Under the pieces are notes generated by a model. The model was not told where the DNA came from. It saw only the letters and a program-made list of their open reading frames with translations, and made no database searches. A stretch of DNA of 22,766 nt from an uncultured Candidatus Melainabacteria bacterium (lineage in GTDB: Bacteria > Cyanobacteriota > Vampirovibrionia > Gastranaerophilales > Gastranaerophilaceae). How positions within the stretch are numbered: position 1 is the first letter of the stretch; every line of letters begins with the position of its first letter. The position numbers were made by a program, and so were the translations under genes. This document shows positions 1 through 5,069 of the stretch, in pieces. The DNA lies in assembly GCA_946186335.1 (NCBI GenBank), contig CAMHMW010000012.1, forward strand, positions 1-22,766, given 5' to 3'.

Positions 1-1
1 A

Positions 2-262
2 GAAGCTATTTTAGAAATACAAGAAAAACTCGAAAAATTAAGTAAAATCACATCAACTCCTATTAAAATATTTGAGAACACTAAATTTATAATGCAAGCA
101 ATTCAACAACCTTTTGATAATTATGATGATAGTGAAGATTTTTCTGATGATTATGAAAAGGAGGAAAATAATATAATTAGTGAGATTCCAGAATCTTCAA
201 AACACAAAAACATTTCCGCCCTACACTCAAACCCCAAAAAAGGCAGAAAGTTGGATTTATAG
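2..262 (+). CDS. 3' end of an unrecognised acidic protein (partial)
   Basis: The frame is open from the window edge to TAG at 260-262, giving 86 residues of C-terminus. I do not recognise a family. The start of the visible part looks like a charged helix or coiled coil (EIQEKLEKLSK), followed by a low-complexity acidic stretch rich in D, E, Y and S, then a basic tail. It lies 9 bases upstream of the Mrr-like endonuclease gene on the same strand, so the two are probably co-transcribed. Its last six residues, GRKLDL, are identical to the last six of that endonuclease, and the underlying bases (242-261 versus 872-891) match at 18 of 20 positions. A functional link is inferred from this shared tail and the spacing. 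Confidence 0.6.
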   Translation, partial: EAILEIQEKLEKLSKITSTPIKIFENTKFIMQAIQQPFDNYDDSEDFSDDYEKEENNIISEIPESSKHKNISALHSNPKKGRKLDL

Positions 263-271
263 AGGGTTAAT

Positions 272-892
272 ATGGCAAGACGGAATCGCTACAGAACTTT
301 TTACGAATTAGTTGATATATGCTTGATAATTATCAGGCTGATTGTAAAATGTGTTGCGTTCTTTGTCGAATGGATAATAAACAAAATAAAATCTAATAGT
401 CCTTATGGACAATTTTCAAAAAGCAGCTTGAAACAAAATTCATCAAGTTGGTCACAGCAGGCATGGTGGTGGAGTTTAGACGGTTGGCAGTTTGAGCAGG
501 AGGTCGCAAAATTATTTATCCTGCAAGGTTATAAAGCAACCGTTACAAAAGGTAGTGGTGATGGCGGCGTTGATATCGTCCTTAAAAAAGACGGATATAC
601 TGCAATCGTACAATGCAAGCATCATCAAAATCCTGTACCACCTGAACCTATAAGAGCATTATGGGGTTGCAAAGACGATTTTGGTGCAGATGAAGTTATT
701 TTGGTTGCATCATCAGGTATAACTCAAGCAGGTGCAGATTTTGTTAGTAATAAACCAAATTTTAAAGTCTTAAATCTTGACGATATTATCCGCATGAGCC
801 AAATGCCTGAGCAAATTACAGCACCTGTAAAAACAAAATTGCAAAGGCAAATATCAAATAAAAATTCTCTTGGTAGAAAATTGGATTTATAA
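272..892 (+). CDS. Membrane-anchored Mrr-like restriction endonuclease
   Basis: A 206-residue protein. Residues about 13-36 are hydrophobic and probably anchor it to the membrane. Residues about 70-180 form an Mrr_cat-type endonuclease domain: GWQFEQEVAK (E75/E77), GSGDGGVDIV (D97, D101) and QCKHH (Q114, K116) match the E, D and QxK positions of this PD-(D/E)xK family, which cleaves DNA, often modified or foreign. An AGAGGG ribosome site lies 5 bases before the ATG. The C-terminus repeats the GRKLDL tail of the preceding gene. Small proteins with an N-terminal membrane helix plus an Mrr domain are common and often poorly characterised; a role in defence or DNA turnover is inference. The family call is firm, the substrate unknown. 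Confidence 0.85.
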   Translation: MARRNRYRTFYELVDICLIIIRLIVKCVAFFVEWIINKIKSNSPYGQFSKSSLKQNSSSWSQQAWWWSLDGWQFEQEVAKLFILQGYKATVTKGSGDGGVDIVLKKDGYTAIVQCKHHQNPVPPEPIRALWGCKDDFGADEVILVASSGITQAGADFVSNKPNFKVLNLDDIIRMSQMPEQITAPVKTKLQRQISNKNSLGRKLDL

Positions 893-893
893 A

Positions 894-1114
894 TTATATA
901 CTTTTGAATGTTTTTTTAACTAGTATAACTTCCCCTGTATTATGGTCAAAGTGGCATTTGCTATGTATAATTTACCTTTTTCTACTGCATCTTTTATAAT
1001 ATCAGAATTATTTAACAAATATTCTTCTAACCCCACATTTTGTTATTTTTTCTACAATCTTGTAGAAATTTCCCCTCAAACCCTTATGGTTATGGGAAAA
1101 ACTTGTTTAATTTC
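894..1114 (-). pseudogene. Decayed C-terminal remnant, beta-carbonic anhydrase-like
   Basis: No intact frame exists, but three consecutive minus-strand frames read as one protein end if two frameshifts are allowed: HNHKGLRGNFYKIVEKITK, then NVGLEEYLLNNSDIIKDAVE continuing into KGKLYIANAT, then DHNTGEVILVKKTFKSI and a stop at 894-896. The pattern NV...L..S.I...A...GKL.I..A..D..TGEV is that of the C-terminus of beta-carbonic anhydrases (CO2 hydration, zinc enzyme). The zinc-site region is not recognisable. The remnant ends head-on against the endonuclease stop with 1 base between. The plus-strand ORF over the same bases is a shadow. The call of coding decay is moderately sure, the family less so. 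Confidence 0.45.
1049..1068. repeat. Perfect inverted repeat, 9-bp arms
   Basis: TTTCTACAA, 2 bases, TTGTAGAAA. It lies inside the decayed remnant, so it may be chance or a protein-binding site. No T-tract follows it, so it is not an obvious terminator. Confidence 0.4.
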
Positions 1115-1154
1115 AAATTTTAAAAAATATAAATTGTCAGTAGCTCAAATTTAG

Positions 1155-1597
1155 TAATAAATAGTATTTTCGGGTTTTATTAAGAAAAATTAAGATGTCT
1201 CACTTTTAAACAAAAATTATAGAAAAATCAAATTATTGAAAAATTATCAGCAGAACAGAAGGGTTAAATTTTTCTGTAACAATTTGTCCCGACCCACGCG
1301 AGGGACAGCGGACGAAAATGGTTCCCGACATAATTCAAACTTCATCCAACTAAAACTCCTCTTAAAATCCGCGTGAGCTGCCTTAAAATAATTTAAATAA
1401 ATTTGTACATGACTAAATTTTATGTTAGTATTAACTGGGTACTTTGAAAATAGATAATAAAGTTGTTTTGTTTGTTTAAAATCGTTGTAGCAGTCACGCA
1501 ATAGTCACGAAACTTATCAAAACAATTAAAAGAGTTAAATCAATAAAAATTAAAAAGGTTGATTTTATTGGATTTTGTTAACTCAGTTAAATCTATT
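1155..1597. other. Gene-free stretch with a GC-rich island and short repeats
   Basis: No convincing gene on either strand. Visible structure: a GC-rich island at about 1285-1375 within very AT-rich sequence, containing the hairpin GTCCC/GGGAC (1287-1306); a direct repeat AGTCACG at 1492-1498 and 1503-1509, exactly 11 bases apart (one helical turn); a direct repeat AGTTAAATC at 1533-1541 and 1585-1593; and a palindrome TTAACTCAGTTAA at about 1579-1591 immediately before the tRNA-like sequence. The helical spacing and position beside a tRNA-like sequence would fit protein binding at a recombination site, but no integrase gene is in the window. Confidence 0.4.
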
Positions 1598-1668
1598 ACT
1601 CCCGTAAAACAGGGCATAGAGACCCTTTCACGGTGTAGACAGCGATTCGAATTCGCTTGGGGGTACCA
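1598..1668 (+). pseudogene. tRNA-Glu(TTC)-like sequence with shortened D-arm
   Basis: A 71-base tRNA-like fold ending in encoded CCA (1666-1668). The acceptor arms ACTCCCG and TGGGGGT pair at all seven positions with two G-T wobbles. The T-arm is complete (AGCGA, loop TTCGAAT, TCGCT). The anticodon loop CTTTCAC carries TTC, which reads Glu codons, on a stem AGACC/GGTGT with one G-G mismatch. Only 12 bases (1607-1618) remain for the D-arm, too few for the usual stem and loop. It is followed by a good terminator. It could be a decayed tRNA gene, a tRNA 3' half duplicated at an integration site, or a divergent but working tRNA. No other tRNA-Glu is in the window for comparison. Confidence 0.5.
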
Positions 1669-1681
1669 TATATAAAAACAA

Positions 1682-1706
1682 AACACCCTATGGGTGTTAT
1701 TTTTTA
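1682..1706 (+). terminator. Rho-independent terminator after the tRNA-like sequence
   Basis: Perfect 7-bp stem AACACCC / GGGTGTT around a TAT loop, followed by ATTTTTTATT. It would end transcription through the tRNA-like sequence 14 bases after its CCA, before the next gene. Confidence 0.8.
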
Positions 1707-1750
1707 TTATAACCTTTGTGAATCTGACTGTTGTTAAAAAGGAGAGAATT

Positions 1751-2095
1751 ATGCCGTATATTGAAGCAAAATTAAGCATTAAATTAGACGAAAATCAAAA
1801 AGACGATTTGCAGAAAAAGTTATCCGATGCAATTTCTTTATCGTTTTCAAAACCTAAATCATACATTATGACAAACATTGAAGATTCAAAATCTGTCTAT
1901 ATGGGCGCAAATAAAGCAGACAAAGGGGCATATATAATTGTCCGCTCACTAGGTTCAGTATCAAGACCCGCCTGCCAGACAGCAACACAGGAAATCTGTA
2001 AAATTTTGACCAATGACTACGGTTTAGACGGTTCAAATATCTATGTAACCTACCACCCCGTTGAATTTTGGGGCTGGAACGGTTCTATGTTCTAA
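1751..2095 (+). CDS. MIF-like tautomerase (macrophage migration inhibitory factor family)
   Basis: A 114-residue protein, the same length as animal MIF. The start is the ATG at 1751, preceded by AAGGAG; the frame is open further upstream but that part is not protein-like. MIF hallmarks visible: Met-Pro start giving the catalytic N-terminal proline after Met removal, the hydrophobic strand before YMGANK, a mid-protein SLGSVS segment in place of SIGKIG, and the C-terminal YVTYHPVEFWGWNGSMF matching the conserved GWN.STF end. The family forms trimers with phenylpyruvate/dopachrome tautomerase activity. There is no signal peptide. It stands alone between a terminator and a convergent gene. In a host-associated bacterium it may act on host aromatic keto-enols or as a MIF mimic, which is inference. 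Family call firm. Confidence 0.85.
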   Translation: MPYIEAKLSIKLDENQKDDLQKKLSDAISLSFSKPKSYIMTNIEDSKSVYMGANKADKGAYIIVRSLGSVSRPACQTATQEICKILTNDYGLDGSNIYVTYHPVEFWGWNGSMF

Positions 2096-2148
2096 TATAC
2101 AGGGTACACACATGCTGCGGCAACTGATATATAATTGCCTAAATAATA

Positions 2149-2565
2149 TTACTTATAACTTCTTATTTTTTTACCGTATTTATCGTATTCGGTTATTCTG
2201 CCCGAGGAATCTTTTTTGAAACTTCCTGTTTTTTGTCCGTACTTATTGTATGAATTTGTAACACCGTTTGAATTTGTTTTATATGTTCCGACTTTGGAGC
2301 CGTACTTGTCATATTGAGTTGTGGTATTACCGTTAATTTTGTAGGAGCCTGTTTTTGTACCGTTTTTGTCATAAGAGTTGTAGCCGTCTGTAGTTTTTTT
2401 CAAACTGCCTGTCTTTTTCCCTGATTTGTCATATTGGTTTATAGATGAAGCACTTTTACGAAAAGAACCGGTTTTTTGTCCGTATCTGTTATAGGCATTC
2501 ATTGCAAAGCAGGTGTTTGCACTTATAAATACCACGCTTAATAAAATAGTCAGAAATTTTATCAT
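2149..2565 (-). CDS. Secreted YDKYG-repeat protein
   Basis: 138 residues. Residues 1-21 are a clear signal peptide (MIKF, hydrophobic core, cleavage near CFA/MN). The mature part is about six repeats of roughly 20 residues with consensus Y(D/N)KYGxKTGS(Y/F)K followed by a variable polar linker rich in S, T, N and G; the last repeat is cut short at KKIRSYK. The ribosome site GGAG lies 8 bases before the ATG. The mature chain is very basic and lacks cysteines. I do not recognise a named family; the layout resembles short repeat proteins such as MORN- or WG-like modules that bind surfaces or peptidoglycan. Location outside the cytoplasm is well supported, function unknown. Confidence 0.75.
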   Translation of the reverse strand: MIKFLTILLSVVFISANTCFAMNAYNRYGQKTGSFRKSASSINQYDKSGKKTGSLKKTTDGYNSYDKNGTKTGSYKINGNTTTQYDKYGSKVGTYKTNSNGVTNSYNKYGQKTGSFKKDSSGRITEYDKYGKKIRSYK

Positions 2566-2608
2566 AATTTTTCTCCTGTAAATGTAACGAATTTTATGTA
2601 AAAATTGT

Positions 2609-2785
2609 TCAATCTTCTCTGTCTATTTCATCATCTGACAGATACTCATATTCCATGAGTTTTTCTTTTCGGACATCCTTATTTTTTAATTGCTCCAGTT
2701 CATCCCCAAACTCATCAAGATTACCCAGTTCCTGTCTGTAATTTTTGTCATCACCGCCGTTTAAAAAGAAATCAAGTAAACCCAT
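2609..2785 (-). CDS. Small acidic protein, 58 residues, unknown
   Basis: Reads MGLLDFFLNGGDDKNYRQEL and on to ...YLSDDEIDRED before TGA at 2609-2611. Support: a strong ribosome site (AAGGAGG) 7 bases before the ATG, a good promoter upstream (TTGACA, 16 bases, TATTAT), strongly biased composition (Asp/Glu/Lys/Leu) and amphipathic helical character after residue 14. No family recognised. The N-terminal GLLDFFLNG resembles the start of several small uncharacterised proteins but gives no function. It lies 43 bases upstream of the YDKYG-repeat gene on the same strand and may be its operon partner. Confidence 0.6.
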   Translation of the reverse strand: MGLLDFFLNGGDDKNYRQELGNLDEFGDELEQLKNKDVRKEKLMEYEYLSDDEIDRED

Positions 2786-2809
2786 TTTGGTGCCTCCTTT
2801 TTGTTTACA

Positions 2810-2837
2810 ATAATATAATAAAACAATACGGTGTCAA
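2810..2837 (-). promoter_or_regulatory. Sigma-70-type promoter for the 58-residue ORF
   Basis: Minus strand: TTGACA (2832-2837), 16-base spacer, TATTAT (2810-2815), about 25 bases before the ATG. The -35 lies in a small inverted repeat GTGTC/GACAC (about 2831-2847) that could be an operator. Confidence 0.6.
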
Positions 2838-2917
2838 ATTCGGACACATTATAAAAATTTATCAGATTTTACCTAACGGGAGAGGAATATTATAATAAAA
2901 TTTAACCGCGTCCTGAT

Positions 2918-2945
2918 TTGACATACCGGCATGATAAAGTATTTT
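2918..2945 (+). promoter_or_regulatory. Putative promoter of the structured RNA
   Basis: Consensus TTGACA (2918-2923), 16-base spacer, weak TATTTT (2940-2945). Predicted start near 2952. A second possible -10, TATAAT at 2973-2978, would start transcription near 2985 but has no good -35. Confidence 0.45.
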
Positions 2946-2988
2946 TAAAGGCGGGTGATTCGCCCTGCCATGTATAATAACAGCGGAC

Positions 2989-3027
2989 TTACCGTATTGA
3001 GTTTCGTTCCGAAACTCAATACGGTAA
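2989..3027. repeat. Perfect 18-bp inverted repeat
   Basis: Arms 2989-3006 and 3010-3027, no mismatch, spacer TTC. Too long to be a typical operator; would form a very stable hairpin in RNA from either strand. Confidence 0.9.
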
Positions 3028-3032
3028 CCCTT

Positions 3033-3063
3033 CAAAAACCGGCTTTTTCAAGCCGGCTTTTTG
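3033..3063. terminator. Bidirectional rho-independent terminator
   Basis: CCGGCTT / AAGCCGG stem (3039-3045, 3050-3056) with T-run on the right and A-run on the left, so it works on both strands. On the minus strand it ends the helicase-RT operon; on the plus strand it ends the candidate small RNA. Confidence 0.8.
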
Positions 3064-3097
3064 ATGAGAAATTCAGGATAGTTGAAATAGATAGGTT

Positions 3098-3940
3098 TTA
3101 TAATTTAACTTTCAGTTTTTTTGCATATTGCATCAGTTTTTCATAAGTTCTTTTGTCAACGTGTTTTGTATAGGCAAGATAACCTTTTAAACTTCCAAGT
3201 TCATACTCGCCCCAAATTCGGTATTTCAAATCAATTACTTTTGCACCTTCTCTCTGATAAATGGAATAACTGTGTATCATTGCACGTAATCTTTTTCTCA
3301 TTTCTTTCGGAATACGGGTTGTTTTGTTATTCACCACAAGTCCCAAAACATTTTGCCGTCTGTTATCGGAAATGTATCTTGTCTTGCTTTCATTGAGTTT
3401 ATACCCGAAATTTCCGAGAGTTTCACGAACAGATTTTTCAACAAGATTAAGCAAATATTTATCATCCGATGAAAAAGTCAAATCGTCCATATAACGTGAA
3501 TAATCAACAAAATAGATTTTGCAGTATTCCCTGATTCTTTTATCAACAGGTGAAAAAGCCGCATTTGCAATATGTGCTGAGGTCGGCGCCCCTGTCGGAA
3601 GTTTTCCGTCTAAGGTTGTCAGCATAAAATAATAATTTTCATCGGCAAATTTTATCCGCTGGCAGACATTGCGCAGAACAAGTCTTGTGTATTCAACGGG
3701 GACAGAGTTATAAAAATCTTTTATATCCATTTTTAAAACCCATTTTTTCCCGCAATGAACCTGTGCGGATTTTTTAATATCCATTACGAGCGGATATGCC
3801 CAGTTTATTGCTCTTTTAAAATATCTCTGCGCTTTTTTTAGTTTTTTGCAGGGGGCAAGAATTATACGCTTACCTATTCGGAAAATCGTATAATATATAT
3901 CCTGAGTAATATAAGCAATATTCCTGCTAAAATACGTCAA
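3098..3940 (-). CDS. Retron-like reverse transcriptase
   Basis: Chosen start is TTG at 3940: GGAGG lies 6 bases upstream, inside the end of the helicase gene, and the two genes overlap by 14 bases. This gives 280 residues; the first in-frame ATG (4033) would overlap far more and lacks a ribosome site. RT motifs in order: LAPCKKLKKAQRYFKRAI, DIKDFYNSVP (catalytic D72), LPTGAPTSAHIANAAF (116-131), RYMDDLTFSS (150-159; catalytic D152, D153), and NVLGLVVNNKTTRIPKEMRK. QGAPTSP-like and YxDDLTFS motifs are retron-type, but the usual VTG before LVVN is VLG here. There is no maturase, thumb-X or endonuclease domain, so it is not a group II intron protein. It probably makes DNA from an RNA template; whether it is a true retron is open. 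RT call firm. Confidence 0.88.
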   Translation of the reverse strand: MTYFSRNIAYITQDIYYTIFRIGKRIILAPCKKLKKAQRYFKRAINWAYPLVMDIKKSAQVHCGKKWVLKMDIKDFYNSVPVEYTRLVLRNVCQRIKFADENYYFMLTTLDGKLPTGAPTSAHIANAAFSPVDKRIREYCKIYFVDYSRYMDDLTFSSDDKYLLNLVEKSVRETLGNFGYKLNESKTRYISDNRRQNVLGLVVNNKTTRIPKEMRKRLRAMIHSYSIYQREGAKVIDLKYRIWGEYELGSLKGYLAYTKHVDKRTYEKLMQYAKKLKVKL

Positions 3941-4784
3941 AATAATCCTCCGTTCTTTCATAAAACTTTGGAATATTCGCCTTAAACTGCAAATGTTCAG
4001 TTCCAACAGGACCGAATCTGTTTTTTGCAACAATAATTTCGGTATCTCCTTTTATCCTTATTTCATCCTCGTCTTTGGGATTATAATATTCATCCCGATA
4101 AATAAACATAACAACATCAGAAATATTTTCAATTGAACCTGATTCTCTGAGGTCGGATAACATCGGTCGTTTGTCATATCTGCACTCTATCGCTCTTGAC
4201 AATTGCGATGCGATAAATATTAAAATACCGTTTTCTTTTGCTATGTGTTTTAATTCTTTCATAATTTCATCAATCTGAGTTACCCTGTCCGTTTTTCTTT
4301 TACCCGCTATCAACTGCAGATAGTCAATAAACACAACCTCCGGCTTTATCTCTTTGATTTTTTCTCCGATTTGCTCAACATTCATATTTGACTCATCTTC
4401 TACATGTAAATCCCATTTTTCAATTTCTGTCATTGAAGAAGCGAGTTTTTCCCAGTCTGTCTGTGTAAAACTACAATTATACTGTTTTATTATCCCGACT
4501 TCGGATTTTTGGATTAATATTTTCTTAACAGCCTGTTCAGCACTCATTTCTAACGAAAATAACAAAACCTTGTACTTGTTTTTCATCATATTTTCCATAA
4601 TTGAAAACATAAAAGTAGTTTTACCCATGGCTGGTCTTGCACCGATTGTAATCAATGCACCTTTACCCTTATACAAGTGAACGAATGAGTCTATATTCCT
4701 GAACCCAATTTCAATTTTTGGGGTATTTGCATAAGCATTTTCAAAATCGTTATAAACATTAATCAGATAATCTTTTACTAACAT
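3927..4784 (-). CDS. DnaB-type helicase core lacking the N-terminal domain
   Basis: Start ATG at 4784, with AAGGAGG 5 bases upstream; 285 residues. It is the RecA-like half of the replicative helicase: GARPAMGKTT (Walker A, 48-57), FSLEMSAEQ, VVFIDYLQLI (Walker B, 150-159), IASQLSRAIECRYDKRP then LSDLRESGSIE, and KNRFGPVGT (254-262, arginine-finger region). DnaB is about 450 residues; the N-terminal helical collar that binds primase and loader is missing, leaving only about 30 residues before the core. It is therefore not the cell's main helicase. All ATPase motifs are intact, so it should form an ATP-driven ring or filament on single-stranded DNA. It is translationally coupled to the RT that follows, implying they act together. 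Phage or mobile origin is possible. Confidence 0.88.
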   Translation of the reverse strand: MLVKDYLINVYNDFENAYANTPKIEIGFRNIDSFVHLYKGKGALITIGARPAMGKTTFMFSIMENMMKNKYKVLLFSLEMSAEQAVKKILIQKSEVGIIKQYNCSFTQTDWEKLASSMTEIEKWDLHVEDESNMNVEQIGEKIKEIKPEVVFIDYLQLIAGKRKTDRVTQIDEIMKELKHIAKENGILIFIASQLSRAIECRYDKRPMLSDLRESGSIENISDVVMFIYRDEYYNPKDEDEIRIKGDTEIIVAKNRFGPVGTEHLQFKANIPKFYERTEDYFDVF

Positions 4785-4979
4785 TAATCCCTCCTTTTTA
4801 AACACAATAGCATGGCACCACGACAAAACAGGTCGCAGTTAAAATTGTTAAGAAGCAATAAATTATAAAAGGGGGAAATTTCAGATTTTTATTTATGTAT
4901 TGGTTAAATTTTATATATGAAATATATCTATAATTACAATTCGTAACAATCTTGTATTAATTCTGTAACAATTAAAGCA

Positions 4980-5009
4980 TCGACATTCTTTATGGTGTAA
5001 AATTATAAT
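4980..5009 (+). promoter_or_regulatory. Promoter of the pyruvate formate-lyase operon
   Basis: TCGACA (4980-4985), 18 bases, TATAAT (5004-5009); predicted start near 5016, leaving a leader of about 54 bases. Possible control sites: direct repeat GTAACAAT at 4943-4950 and 4965-4972, 22 bases (two turns) apart, upstream of the -35; and two TTGT-N12-ACAA elements (4952-4971 and 5016-5035) on either side of the promoter. These loosely resemble redox-regulator (Rex-like, TTGTN..ACAA) sites, but the inner halves are not symmetric, so the regulator is unknown. Confidence 0.7.
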
Positions 5010-5069
5010 GAATAGTTGTCGATACATGTAAACAATCTAAACCAGAACGTAGTGAGGAGAAATATATAA

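Larger units (their letters stand above)
2950..3063 (+). ncRNA. Candidate structured small RNA beside the RT gene
   Basis: About 114 bases with three hairpins and no plausible protein. Hairpin 1 (2950-2969): GGCGGG paired with CCTGCC-side bases, one wobble. Hairpin 2 (2989-3027): a perfect 18-bp stem TTACCGTATTGAGTTTCG with only a TTC loop. Hairpin 3 (3039-3056): CCGGCTT/AAGCCGG followed by CTTTTTG, a terminator. A TTGACA promoter precedes it. It converges on the reverse transcriptase gene, ending 34 bases from that gene's stop. Classical retron RNAs lie upstream of the RT on the same strand, so a role as RT template is speculative; it may instead be an unrelated small RNA or the 3' end structure of the RT operon read on the minus strand. 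Confidence 0.4.

Noticed and set aside
942..1154. Plus-strand 70-codon ORF
   Set aside because: No ribosome site, unlikely composition, and the minus strand of the same bases carries recognisable decayed protein sequence.
1247..1501. Minus-strand 84-codon ORF
   Set aside because: No ribosome site, Cys/Phe-rich composition typical of translated intergenic DNA, no recognisable motif.
3098..3940. RT as a diversity-generating retroelement or group II intron protein
   Set aside because: No maturase or endonuclease domain, no avd-like accessory gene, no template/variable repeat pair seen, and the motif is TGAPTS rather than the IGxxxSQ of diversity-generating RTs.
4354..4680. Plus-strand 108-codon ORF
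   Set aside because: Shadow of the helicase gene on the opposite strand.
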